A DNA stretch of 64,000 bases, taken from assembly GCF_036038375.1 (NCBI RefSeq), contig NZ_CP107935.1, positions 6,262,001 to 6,326,000 of the forward strand, in the 5' to 3' direction. Below, in pieces: positions 44,115 to 51,899 of the stretch; the stretch's first letter is position 1; each line of letters begins with the position of its first letter. A program made the position numbers and the translations under genes. This DNA comes from Streptomyces sp. NBC_00414. GTDB taxonomy: Bacteria > Actinomycetota > Actinomycetes > Streptomycetales > Streptomycetaceae. A model generated the notes under the pieces. That model was not told the DNA's origin, made no database searches, and was given only the letters and a program-made list of their open reading frames with translations.

Positions 44115-45151
44115 AGAGCAGAAGAGCAGCAGTAGTCGCTTTTGCGGCTGCCACAGTCCTGGTGCTGTGCCCGGCGCAGGCATTCGCAGGGTATGGGCAC
44201 GGAGGCAGCACCAACGGTGGCTCCGACACCACCGCATCCGGAAACTCCGACGGCAAAGGCAATGTCGGTGCGGTAGCGGGAGCCGTGGTTTTTGACCGCT
44301 CGAAGAACGGGTCCGGACAGTCGGCCGGGCCGGTTGCTTCCAGTGCGTCCAACTGGACCCCGCCCGCTTGCTATTACGCGCCGAAGTACACGCCGGAGCA
44401 GCTGCAGGAGTATCTGGAGCCGATCTGGGAGGCGGGGTCGACGGGTTACGAGTGGGATGCCACGCAGCGTGAGAAGTACGTCAACGGTGGCGAGTACAAG
44501 GACTTCAACAAGGAGAAGACCGGCAAGGGTTATTTCTGGGACTCGTACGTGACGGAGGGCCGGGAGGGTGATCCCGGGGCCCTGGACTGCACGAAGGACA
44601 TTTTCTGGGTGGACAACGGTGCCGCCCCGCCCCCGGATGTCCCGCAGGCGATCACTCCCGAGATGCTGGCGCAACTGGCGTACGCCGAGATCCGCGTGCC
44701 CTCGACCGAGGTCGAGCTGGCTCCGGAGGGTGAGACGAAGGTGAATCTGCCGACGTGGGCGTGGCTGGACGCGGCGGAGTTCAAGCCGGTCTCTGTGACG
44801 GCGTCCGTGCCGCTGCTGAACGTCCAGGCGACGACCACGGCCGAACCGCTTTCGTTGAAGATCGAGCCGGGTACGGCCGACGCGACGACGTATCCCGCTT
44901 CCGGTGTGTGTGAGTTGAACGGCAAGCAGATCGGTGAGGCTTACGCGAAGGGCAAGGCGGGCGAGACTCCGCCGTGCGGTGTGAAGTACCTGCGTTCGTC
45001 GGGCGATGGTTCGTACCAGCTCCAGGCCACGATCACCTGGCGGATCCACTGGACCGGCACGGGCGTGAACGGTGAACAGCCTCTCCCGAACGGCGAGTTC
45101 GGAGGCGACCAGGACGTGATCGTCCAGGAGATCCAGTCGATCAACCGCTGA
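44102..45151 (+). CDS. secreted protein of unknown function, partner of the upstream lipoprotein
   Basis: A 349-residue exported protein. Signal peptide at 1-29 (VVAFAAATVLVLCPAQAFAG), a Gly/Ser/Asn linker, then a domain with conserved-looking aromatic and cysteine residues: WTPPACYYAPKYTPEQLQEYLEPIW, GYFWDSYV, GALDCTKDIFWVDN, SGVCELNGKQ, GETPPCGVKYLR. Four cysteines could form two disulphides. The second half looks beta-rich (EVELAPEGETKVNLPTWAWL; YQLQATITWRIHWTGTG). No enzyme motif recognised. ATG at 44102 with GGGGGAG at 6 nt. Codon third positions are slightly less GC-rich than in neighbours. A terminator follows directly. Confidence 0.8.
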   Translation: MPVLKSRRAAVVAFAAATVLVLCPAQAFAGYGHGGSTNGGSDTTASGNSDGKGNVGAVAGAVVFDRSKNGSGQSAGPVASSASNWTPPACYYAPKYTPEQLQEYLEPIWEAGSTGYEWDATQREKYVNGGEYKDFNKEKTGKGYFWDSYVTEGREGDPGALDCTKDIFWVDNGAAPPPDVPQAITPEMLAQLAYAEIRVPSTEVELAPEGETKVNLPTWAWLDAAEFKPVSVTASVPLLNVQATTTAEPLSLKIEPGTADATTYPASGVCELNGKQIGEAYAKGKAGETPPCGVKYLRSSGDGSYQLQATITWRIHWTGTGVNGEQPLPNGEFGGDQDVIVQEIQSINR

Positions 45152-45155
45152 CCCG

Positions 45156-45196
45156 GAGCGGCCTGCATGACGTCACCGACGACGTGCAGGCCGCTC
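45156..45196. terminator. terminator between convergent genes
   Basis: Arms GAGCGGCCTGCA..ACGTC (45156-45174) and GACGTGCAGGCCGCTC (45181-45196) pair with a 3-nt bulge on the left arm; TGCTTTGAT follows. It can serve the secreted-protein gene and the converging hydrolase. Confidence 0.8.
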
Positions 45197-45241
45197 TGCT
45201 TTGATATCGCCTTCACCAGGAGCCGTTCGTGACGTCGGTTT

Positions 45242-46429
45242 TCAGCTCCTGGGCGCGGGCCCCAGGCGCATCGCGCGTGGGCCTTCTCCCGGGGTGTTGG
45301 TGCAGCGGTGGTCGCCCGGGGTCCGGTCGAGCTGGAGGCCGAGGCAGGCGCCCAGGGCGAGCTGGCCGTAGTGGTTGGGGTGCAGGGACTCCTGGCGTTG
45401 TCCTTGGCCCGCGCCGGTGGTCACGAAGCGGACCCATTCGCTGGTACGGCCCGTGGGCCGTTGGCTGGGGCCGGCCTGGACGGTGGTGGTGGAACAGACC
45501 TCCCGGCCGTCGAAGGCGCGCGACAGGTCGAGGAACTCCGCGCCGGACTCACGGGCGGCCGAGGCCAGCGTGGTGCTGATATCGGGGACCAGCTGGTCGT
45601 GGGCCCAGGTGAGGTCCTTGTCGAAGAAGGGACAGCCACCGTCGGTCAGCCGGTCGTACTTGTCCCCGGGGTAGCGGATACGCGCGCCGTCGGGCAGCGG
45701 CGACGGGTAGGACTGCAGGATCAGGCGGTAGCTGCCCGCCGGGTGGCCCGCCCGGTCCATGGCCGTGGTGACGTCGGCGAGTGAGTTGACGGCCGCGGTG
45801 CGCATCGCGGGCAGCCGTTTCTTGACCTCCGGCGCCTGGGTGGGAGCGCAGGGCGACGCCCCGATGGGAGTGACGAAGCCCTTGGCGCAGGCGACGATGA
45901 CGTCCTCGAAGCCGAGGTCGTTGCCGCCGACGGAGACGACGACCGCCCGTACCGGATGGCCGGTGACGGCCATCTGGAGCTGCTCGGCCTGCGACGGCTC
46001 GGACTTGAACGGGCTCCCGCCGTGTTCGGGCAGCAGGATCGCGGTCGAGGTGGCCCCCGAGCAGGCGAGGTTGAGTCGATGCGCCCCGGCCGGGGCGGGT
46101 GAGGAATTGACCTCTGCGCTGTCGGAGCGGTTGCAGCCGTTGTCGTAGGACGCGCCGTACACCCGGTGCGCGTCCGTCGTTCGGCTGGGCTGGTCGAAGG
46201 CCCGGTCGGTGCCGGAGTAGCCGCCGGCACTGTCGTTGCTGTTGCCCGACCAGCGGCCGGCCTCCCCGGAGATGAAGCTGTCGCCCAGAGACACCACCCA
46301 CGGCGTCTCGGCGGCCTTGCCCTGCGCGTGTACGGTTCCGCCCTGCGTGAGGCCGGCTCCGCACAGGGCGGCCACGGCTGCGGTAGCGACCGCGATGCGC
46401 CGGCGGCCTCGTACCCAAGAAGTTCTCAT
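45242..46429 (-). CDS. secreted SGNH/GDSL-family hydrolase
   Basis: A 395-residue exported esterase/lipase-like enzyme. Signal peptide (RRRIAVATAAVAALCGAGLTQGGTVHAQ). SGNH blocks: GDSFISGEAGRW (nucleophile Ser), Gly in ACSGATS, Asn in VVSVGGNDLGF, and the C-terminal SLHPNHYGQ with catalytic Asp/His-type position. Six cysteines suggest disulphides, as in Streptomyces SGNH lipases. ATG at 46429 chosen because it gives a proper signal peptide; an open frame continues upstream. Substrate unknown. No operon partners. Confidence 0.9.
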   Translation of the reverse strand: MRTSWVRGRRRIAVATAAVAALCGAGLTQGGTVHAQGKAAETPWVVSLGDSFISGEAGRWSGNSNDSAGGYSGTDRAFDQPSRTTDAHRVYGASYDNGCNRSDSAEVNSSPAPAGAHRLNLACSGATSTAILLPEHGGSPFKSEPSQAEQLQMAVTGHPVRAVVVSVGGNDLGFEDVIVACAKGFVTPIGASPCAPTQAPEVKKRLPAMRTAAVNSLADVTTAMDRAGHPAGSYRLILQSYPSPLPDGARIRYPGDKYDRLTDGGCPFFDKDLTWAHDQLVPDISTTLASAARESGAEFLDLSRAFDGREVCSTTTVQAGPSQRPTGRTSEWVRFVTTGAGQGQRQESLHPNHYGQLALGACLGLQLDRTPGDHRCTNTPGEGPRAMRLGPAPRS

Positions 46430-46552
46430 GCCGCTTTGGATTGCCAAGGCAAACACCGGATATGCGCCGGCGGCCATGGCGCCCCTCCAACGGGTCGAGC
46501 GCCGCGGACGGTTGACCCCGGCCGCGCGCCGGGGGCGCCTCGCCGCTTTGCC

Positions 46553-47212
46553 CTAGTGTCGCGGCGTGTCCACGTCCTGCGGGTCCCCGTGCGGCCTGCG
46601 CAGGCGGGAGATCAGCGCTCCGCCGTACGGGGAGGCCAGTGGGGCGAAGAACCACAGGACGAACGCGTTCGGGAGTACCCAGGCGAGGACGGCGCTGAGG
46701 GCGAACCAGAGGCCGACCGCCCAGGAGCCGTCTGCTTGGTGACGCGTTTCTCCGGGGTCGCGGGTGGTCAGGCCGGTTCTGGAGGCGATTTCCTTGATGA
46801 CGGCCTCGCAGAAGACCATGGCCGCCATGGTGCCGGCGAACAGGGTGTCCGCCAGCGGATTGCTCGCCGAGGCGCCGATGACCGCGGTCGGGAACGGGAG
46901 GAACGCGACGAGCAGCAGGAACGGCGCGTGCCAGCCGGTGAACGCGTTCGACAGCCTGTCGATCCGGTCCATCAGCTTGTGGTGGCGGCGCCATACCGAC
47001 CAGAGCAGGATGAACGCCAGCGCGAACGCCAGGTAGGAGTCCCGCTGGTCCACCAGGAAGCGGCCCAGCGCGCGGGCCGACGCCAGTTCCTGTTCGTCGG
47101 GGCGGTCCAGTTCGACGGCCAGCAGGGTCATGGCGATCGCGAAGATGGCGTCCGTGAAGAAGGCCAGCCGTTCGGGCGAGAACCCTGGCTCCGGTCGACT
47201 GTTCTCGCTCAT
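46553..47212 (-). CDS. TMEM175-family (DUF1211) membrane protein
   Basis: A 219-residue protein with six predicted helices. Helix 1 begins with the family signature FSPERLAFFTDAIFAIAMTLLAVEL (FSxxxD as RLAFFTDA...), and later helices are AFILLWSVW, FLLLVAFLPFPTAVIG and VLWFFAPLASP. Bacterial members form tetrameric potassium-conducting channels. The first helix is very close to the consensus. It sits 15 bp upstream of the DUF397 gene on the opposite reading order (same strand, downstream of it), so it may be co-transcribed with the XRE/DUF397 pair. Confidence 0.85.
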   Translation of the reverse strand: MSENSRPEPGFSPERLAFFTDAIFAIAMTLLAVELDRPDEQELASARALGRFLVDQRDSYLAFALAFILLWSVWRRHHKLMDRIDRLSNAFTGWHAPFLLLVAFLPFPTAVIGASASNPLADTLFAGTMAAMVFCEAVIKEIASRTGLTTRDPGETRHQADGSWAVGLWFALSAVLAWVLPNAFVLWFFAPLASPYGGALISRLRRPHGDPQDVDTPRH

Positions 47213-47227
47213 CCGAACTCCCTGACA

Positions 47228-47422
47228 TCAGGATCGTGTACGTATGTGATGTGCCTTCAGGCTGCGTATCAGTTCGCCCAGGCGAGGGCGGGTTGTTATG
47301 AGGGTGGTGTCGGGGGCGTCGCTCTCGCGGAGGTGGATCTGTCCTGTGCCGGTGGCCGCCACGTAGACGCAGTTCGATCCGTCGCCGCTGTACGTGGACT
47401 TCTGCCAGTCGATGGCCTGCAT
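47228..47422 (-). CDS. DUF397 small protein
   Basis: A 64-residue DUF397 protein: DWQKSTYSGDGSNCVYVA is the characteristic opening, followed by IHLRESDAPDTTLITTRPRLGELIRSL. In Streptomyces these pair with an XRE regulator encoded directly upstream (WhiJ/AbaA-type loci) and modulate its DNA binding. Here it starts 12 bp after the XRE gene stop, with AGAGGGA upstream of the ATG. Confidence 0.92.
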   Translation of the reverse strand: MQAIDWQKSTYSGDGSNCVYVAATGTGQIHLRESDAPDTTLITTRPRLGELIRSLKAHHIRTRS

Positions 47423-47434
47423 GGTCGGTCCCTC

Positions 47435-48289
47435 TCACGTTTCCCGGACGAGGCGGTGGATGAAGTCCCGTGACTTGGCGGGGCTGAGGGCGCACGACTC
47501 CATGCGGTCAAGGACGGCACGGTACTTACTCAACTGCGCCTCCGCGTCGAGGAACTCGCAGCCACCGTGGTGCGAGTCCAACTGGACGGTGTCGAGCTGC
47601 GGGACAGGGCCGTCGACGTAGTCGAACGACTGGCCCGTGGTCGGGAAGTGGTCTGTGCCGAAGGGGACCACTCCGACGGTGACGTGGGCCAGTTCGCTCA
47701 TGTCGTTCAGGTGCTTGAGCTGGTCGCGGGCCACAGCGGGGCCGCCGAAGCCCATGCGAAGCGCCGATTCGTGAATGATCGCCGCGTACGGGGGCGGATT
47801 CTCCCTGTGCAGGATGCCCTGCCGCTTGATGCGGAACGTGAGGCGGTGCTCGATCGCGTACTGCCGCATGGGCGGGGCCACTTGCTGGAAGAGCGCTCGT
47901 GCGTGGTCCGTCGTCTGCAGCAGGCCGGGGATGTTGATGATCAGCGCCACGCGCAGTCCGACCGCGTGGTGTTCGAGTTCCGCCAGGTCGATCAGGGCGA
48001 CGGGCAGATGCTCGCGATACTCCTCCCACCAGCCGCGAGTGCGGCGCCCGGTCATCGCGACCAGAGCGTCGATGAGCCGGTCGTCCGCGCAGGCGTACGT
48101 CTGGGCCATGGAGCGGACCTTGTCGGAGCTGATGGGCGTGCGGCCGGTCTCGATCATGCTCACGCGCGCCTGGTTGACGCCGAGCAGTTGTGCGGCACCG
48201 GTGGCGGTCAATCCGGCCCGTTCACGAAGTTTGCGCAGCTCGGCACCGAACCTTCGCTGCCTCAGTGTCGGATTACTGGTGGGCGGCAA
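47435..48289 (-). CDS. XRE-family regulator with DUF5753 domain (WhiJ-like)
   Basis: A 284-residue protein. Helix-turn-helix at about 12-66 (LRKLRERAGLTATGAAQLLGVNQARVSMIETGR) and a C-terminal DUF5753 domain from about 95 (YEYREHLP-type WWEEYREHLPVALIDLAELE; IPGLLQTTDHARA; VVPFGTDHFPTTG). The start is a TTG at 48289 with AAGGA seven bases upstream; no better start exists. It is followed by its DUF397 partner, and the divergent gene encodes an RsbW-like ATPase, the standard three-gene set of this regulator class in Streptomyces. The signal it senses is unknown. Confidence 0.92.
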   Translation of the reverse strand: MPPTSNPTLRQRRFGAELRKLRERAGLTATGAAQLLGVNQARVSMIETGRTPISSDKVRSMAQTYACADDRLIDALVAMTGRRTRGWWEEYREHLPVALIDLAELEHHAVGLRVALIINIPGLLQTTDHARALFQQVAPPMRQYAIEHRLTFRIKRQGILHRENPPPYAAIIHESALRMGFGGPAVARDQLKHLNDMSELAHVTVGVVPFGTDHFPTTGQSFDYVDGPVPQLDTVQLDSHHGGCEFLDAEAQLSKYRAVLDRMESCALSPAKSRDFIHRLVRET

Positions 48290-48364
48290 AGCGCGTCCTT
48301 ACCTGGCCGTGGCATGTGTCCCTCTCCCTCACACGAGTGAAGCATGGATGATTCTAGATAGAAA

Positions 48365-48382
48365 GGTTAGATCCATCTAACC
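48365..48382. promoter_or_regulatory. inverted repeat in the XRE/ATPase divergent promoter
   Basis: GGTTAGATCCATCTAACC is an 18-bp inverted repeat (8-bp arms, CC centre) in an AT-rich stretch that also contains TCTAGATAGAAA just to the left. It lies between the divergent XRE and ATPase genes, 76 bp and 70 bp from their starts. It is a likely binding site of the XRE regulator. Confidence 0.65.
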
Positions 48383-48452
48383 GCCTGCTCTACGGTGGTC
48401 GTGCATCGCCTGGTGGAAGTGCACCCAACCCCTCTCTTTTCGGAGGCACCCC

Positions 48453-48890
48453 ATGGTCACCGTAGCCCCGCCCGACACCTGGACGTACGCCCTTCGCCTG
48501 CCCCACGACCCCCGTGCCGCCCGCGTCGCCCGCGTGACCGTGCGGGCCGCCCTCCACGGGCACGGAATGGCCGAAACCCTCGAAGTCGTCGAGCTGTTGA
48601 CGTCCGAGTTGGTCGCCAACGCCTACCGGCATACGAGAGGGCCCGCCTCGCTGCGGCTGACCGCGTTGGGGGACGGGCGGTTGCGGGTGGGGGTGTGGGA
48701 CAGCAGCCCGCACGTCCCCGCGCCCTTCGACGAGCCTCCCGGTGTGCGGGTCCCGCCCGCCCCGGTCGGCGCCGAAGGAGGGCGCGGACTGCTCCTCGTA
48801 CGGGAGTGCGCGAGTTCCTGGGGCGGCTGGTCCTTCGGGGGCGGCCTGCTCGGGCGCGGCGCGGGCAAGCTGCTGTGGTTCGAGGTCTGA
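48453..48890 (+). CDS. RsbW-like ATP-binding protein (anti-sigma/kinase fold)
   Basis: A 145-residue HATPase_c domain protein. N-box VELLTSELVANAYRHT and G-boxes VGVWDSSPHVP and GAEGGRGLLLVRECA define the ATP site. Such single-domain proteins are anti-sigma-factor kinases or their relatives and commonly adjoin XRE/DUF397 pairs in Streptomyces. ATG with GGAGG at 6 nt. No sigma factor or anti-anti-sigma gene is adjacent. Confidence 0.9.
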   Translation: MVTVAPPDTWTYALRLPHDPRAARVARVTVRAALHGHGMAETLEVVELLTSELVANAYRHTRGPASLRLTALGDGRLRVGVWDSSPHVPAPFDEPPGVRVPPAPVGAEGGRGLLLVRECASSWGGWSFGGGLLGRGAGKLLWFEV

Positions 48891-48896
48891 GGGGAT

Positions 48897-48912
48897 CCAC
48901 TTGATCAAGTGG
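48897..48912. promoter_or_regulatory. perfect palindrome CCACTTGATCAAGTGG with flanking direct repeats
   Basis: This 16-bp perfect palindrome begins just after the ATPase stop codon. It is flanked by direct copies of GGGATCCAC (48892-48900 overlapping its left edge and 48918-48926). It could be a regulator site upstream of narK or a short terminator; there is no loop, which favours a protein site. Confidence 0.5.
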
Positions 48913-48990
48913 TCAAGGGATCCACCGTGAAAACCCTCACCACGCCCTCCGCCCCAGGGTGAGAGCAACGTTCCCCCGTGGTCACTCCCA

Positions 48991-49006
48991 GGCACAGGGT
49001 GGAAAC
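48991..49006 (+). promoter_or_regulatory. candidate GlnR box upstream of narK
   Basis: GGCAC-N6-GAAAC fits the GlnR half-box pair gTnAc-N6-GaAAc at eight of nine defined positions. It lies 53 bp before the narK start codon. narK is a known GlnR/NnaR target in S. coelicolor. A second pair at the usual spacing is not evident. Confidence 0.45.
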
Positions 49007-49058
49007 GCGCCGTCCCTACCTTCGGGAACACCACCCGGAGAAATCGTGGAGGCGTGAG

Positions 49059-50441
49059 ATGACAGCCCCGAGCAGCAGCATCACGACGCGCAAGGGGGGC
49101 CGCTGGATCGAGCAGTGGGACCCGGAGGACGAGGCGTTCTGGAAGGAGACCGGGGAGAAGGTTGCCCGGCGGAATCTGTTCTTCTCCGTTCTCTCCGAGC
49201 ACATCGGGTTCTCGATCTGGACCCTCTGGTCGGTCATGGTGCTCTTCATGGGGCCCGAGTACGGGCTGACCCCCGCCGACAAGTTCTTCATCATCTCGAT
49301 GGCCACGCTGGTCGGCGCCATCGTGCGGGTGCCCTACACCTTCGCGGTCGCCCGGTTCGGTGGCCGGAACTGGACCATCATCGCGGCCAGCATGCTGCTC
49401 GTCCCGACGATCGCCGCCTTCGTGGTGATGGAGCCCGGGACGTCCTTCGGGACCTTCCTCGTGTGCGCCATGCTCGCCGGGGTGGGGGGTGGGAACTTCG
49501 CGTCTTCCATGACCAACATCAACTCCTTCTTCCCCCTGCGGAAGAAGGGCTGGGCGCTGGGGCTCAACGCCGGCGGCGGCAACATCGGCGTGCCCGTCGT
49601 GCAGCTCATCGGCCTGGCCGTCATCGGGGCAAGCGGTGGTCCGCGGCTGCTGCTGGGGATCTACATCCCGCTCATCGTCGTCGCCGCCGTGCTCGGCGCC
49701 CTCTACATGGACAACATCACGTCCGTGAAGAACGACACCGGCGCCGCCCGGGAGGCCGTGAAGGACCCGCACACCTGGATCATGTCCTTCCTCTACATCG
49801 GGACGTTCGGGTCGTTCATCGGGTACAGCTTCGCCTTCGGTCTGGTGCTGCAGACACAGTTCGGGCGTACGCCGCTGGAGTCGGCGTACGTCACCTTCAT
49901 CGGGCCGCTGCTCGGCTCGCTGATCCGGCCCGTGGGCGGCTGGCTCGCCGACAAGTACGGCGGCGCCCGCATCACCCTGTGGAACTTCGTCGGCATGGGC
50001 GCCGCGACCGCCGTCATCGTGGTCGCCTCCATGGAGAAGTCGCTCGCCCTGTTCACCACCGCGTTCATCGTGCTGTTCGTGCTGAGCGGGCTCGGCAACG
50101 GCTCCACGTACAAGATGATCCCCGGCATCTTCCAGGCCAAGGCCGCCGCCAAGGGGCTGACCGGGGAGGAAGCCGCGTCGTACGGGCGGCGGCTGTCGGG
50201 GGCCTCGATGGGGCTCATCGGGGCCGTGGGCGCGGTCGGCGGGCTCGGTATCAACCTGGCCTTCCGGCAGTCGTTCCTGAGCGTCGGTTCCGGCACCGGG
50301 GCCTTCCTGGCCTTCCTCGCCTTCTACGCGGCCTGCTTCGGGGTCACCTGGGCCGTATACCTTCGCCGCCCGGCGGCCTCCGAGTCGCCCGCCACGCCCG
50401 CTTCGGAGGCGAAGACGCAGCTCAGCTACGCCGAGGTGTGA
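49059..50441 (+). CDS. narK: nitrate/nitrite transporter NarK
   Basis: A 460-residue major-facilitator protein of the nitrate/nitrite porter family. The N-terminal stretch GRWIEQWDPEDEAFWKETGEKVARRNL is characteristic of NarK. The two glycine-rich nitrate signatures appear as AGVGGGNFASSMTNINSFFP and GLGNGSTYKMIPGIF, and arginines in helices 2 and 8 regions (AIVRVPYTFA, SLIRPVGGW) are the substrate-binding pair. ATG at 49059 with GGAGG at 6 nt. Followed by its regulator NnaR on the same strand after a terminator-like hairpin. Confidence 0.95.
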   Translation: MTAPSSSITTRKGGRWIEQWDPEDEAFWKETGEKVARRNLFFSVLSEHIGFSIWTLWSVMVLFMGPEYGLTPADKFFIISMATLVGAIVRVPYTFAVARFGGRNWTIIAASMLLVPTIAAFVVMEPGTSFGTFLVCAMLAGVGGGNFASSMTNINSFFPLRKKGWALGLNAGGGNIGVPVVQLIGLAVIGASGGPRLLLGIYIPLIVVAAVLGALYMDNITSVKNDTGAAREAVKDPHTWIMSFLYIGTFGSFIGYSFAFGLVLQTQFGRTPLESAYVTFIGPLLGSLIRPVGGWLADKYGGARITLWNFVGMGAATAVIVVASMEKSLALFTTAFIVLFVLSGLGNGSTYKMIPGIFQAKAAAKGLTGEEAASYGRRLSGASMGLIGAVGAVGGLGINLAFRQSFLSVGSGTGAFLAFLAFYAACFGVTWAVYLRRPAASESPATPASEAKTQLSYAEV

Positions 50442-50473
50442 CACGAGGCGTGACGTAACACGGGCGACATCAA

Positions 50474-50519
50474 GCGGAACCGAGCCTGTCACGCATGATT
50501 GACAGGCTCGGTGGTCCGC
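50474..50519 (+). terminator. narK terminator
   Basis: 13-bp perfect arms (50479-50491, 50500-50512; ACCGAGCCTGTCA) extended outward by GCGGA/TCCGC across a small bulge; loop of 8 nt. It separates narK from nnaR. Confidence 0.75.
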
Positions 50520-50667
50520 CATGAGGCGGGCAAATGGGGCGTGCAGAGGACGCCCCGGAGACCCTGGTCCAGAACCCTGGGACCTGAGGGGTCTCCGACA
50601 CTCCGAGCGGGACGCCCCAACCCAGCGGGTGACGCGGACGAACACCACTCGAAGCGGGACGAGAGCC

Positions 50668-51852
50668 ATGTACGAGGAACCACAGCGACCGGAGCAGCAA
50701 CCGAATCAGCAACCGGACCGAACGGAGCACGGGCCGCTGGCGGGGTTCACCGTCGGTGTGACCGCGGCCCGCCGAGCCGACGAACTCGGCGCCCTGCTCC
50801 AGCGGCGCGGGGCCGCCGTCCTCCACGCCCCCGCCCTGCGCATCGTGCCCCTCGCCGACGACAGCGAACTGCTGGCCGCGACCAAGCAGCTGCTCGACCA
50901 GGCGCCGGACATCGTGGTCGCGACCACCGCGATCGGGTTCCGCGGCTGGGTCGAGGCCGCCGACGGCTGGGGCCTCGGGGAGCAACTGCTCGACGTGCTC
51001 CGCGGTGTCGAACTGCTCGCCCGCGGACCCAAGGTCAAAGGTGCGGTACGCGCACAGGGGCTGACCGAGGAATGGTCCCCGTCCTCCGAATCCATGGCCG
51101 AGGTGCTCGACCGTCTGCTGGACGAAGGAGTGGACGGGCGCCGGATCGCGGTCCAGCTGCACGGCGAGCCGCTGCCCGGCTTCGTCGAGTCGCTGCGGGC
51201 CGCGGGCGCGGAGGTCGTCGGCGTTCCCGTGTACCGCTGGATGGCCCCGGAGGACATCGGGCCCCTGGACCGGCTGCTCGACGCCACGATCACCCGCGGC
51301 CTGGACGCGCTGACCTTCACCAGCGCCCCGGCCGCCGCCTCACTGCTGGGCCGCGCCGACGACCGCGGACTGCTGCCCGAACTGCTCGCCGCGCTCAACC
51401 ACGACGTGCTGCCCGCCTGCGTCGGCCCGGTCACCGCGCTGCCGTTGCAGGCCAGGGGCGTCGACACGGTCCAGCCGGAACGCTTCCGGCTCGGCCCGCT
51501 CGTACAGGTGCTGTGCAAGGAACTGCCCTCCCGGGCGCGGACCCTGCCGATCGCCGGTCACCGGGTGGAGATCCGCGGGCACGCGGTGCTGGTGGACGAC
51601 GCGCTGCGGCCCGTACCGCCCGCCGGGATGTCGTTGATGCGTGCCCTGTCCCGGCGGCCCGGCTGGGTGGTGGCCCGGGCCGAGCTGCTGCGGGCGCTGC
51701 CCGGCGCGGGCAGGGACGAGCACGCCGTGGAGACCGCGATGGCCCGGCTGCGTACGGCCCTGGGCACGCCCAAGCTCATCCAGACCGTCGTCAAGCGCGG
51801 CTACCGGCTGGCGCTCGACCCGGCCGCCGACGCCAAGTACGCCGACGTCTGA
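50668..51852 (+). CDS. nnaR: NnaR: HemD-like / OmpR-type winged-helix regulator of nitrate assimilation
   Basis: A 394-residue fusion. Residues about 24-285 have the uroporphyrinogen-III synthase (HemD) fold (GFTVGVTAARRADELGALLQRRGA; DALTFTSAPAAASLL; ACVGPVTALPLQARG). Residues about 300-388 form an OmpR/PhoB-type DNA-binding domain (VEIRGHAVLVDD, HAVETAMARLRTAL, LIQTVVKRGYRLAL). This architecture next to narK is that of NnaR (SCO2958), a coactivator with GlnR for narK, nirB and nasA. It probably does not make a tetrapyrrole. ATG at 50668 (MYEEPQRPEQ) chosen; the open frame before it spans the narK terminator region. Confidence 0.93.
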   Translation: MYEEPQRPEQQPNQQPDRTEHGPLAGFTVGVTAARRADELGALLQRRGAAVLHAPALRIVPLADDSELLAATKQLLDQAPDIVVATTAIGFRGWVEAADGWGLGEQLLDVLRGVELLARGPKVKGAVRAQGLTEEWSPSSESMAEVLDRLLDEGVDGRRIAVQLHGEPLPGFVESLRAAGAEVVGVPVYRWMAPEDIGPLDRLLDATITRGLDALTFTSAPAAASLLGRADDRGLLPELLAALNHDVLPACVGPVTALPLQARGVDTVQPERFRLGPLVQVLCKELPSRARTLPIAGHRVEIRGHAVLVDDALRPVPPAGMSLMRALSRRPGWVVARAELLRALPGAGRDEHAVETAMARLRTALGTPKLIQTVVKRGYRLALDPAADAKYADV

Positions 51853-51899
51853 CACGTACACCTGTATCTGGCACGTACACCTACGCCTTACATGTGCAC

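Noticed and set aside
50455..50470. Second GlnR-like box GTAAC-N6-GACAT after narK
   Set aside because: The second half-site deviates at key positions and it overlaps the narK 3' end next to the terminator; too weak to annotate.
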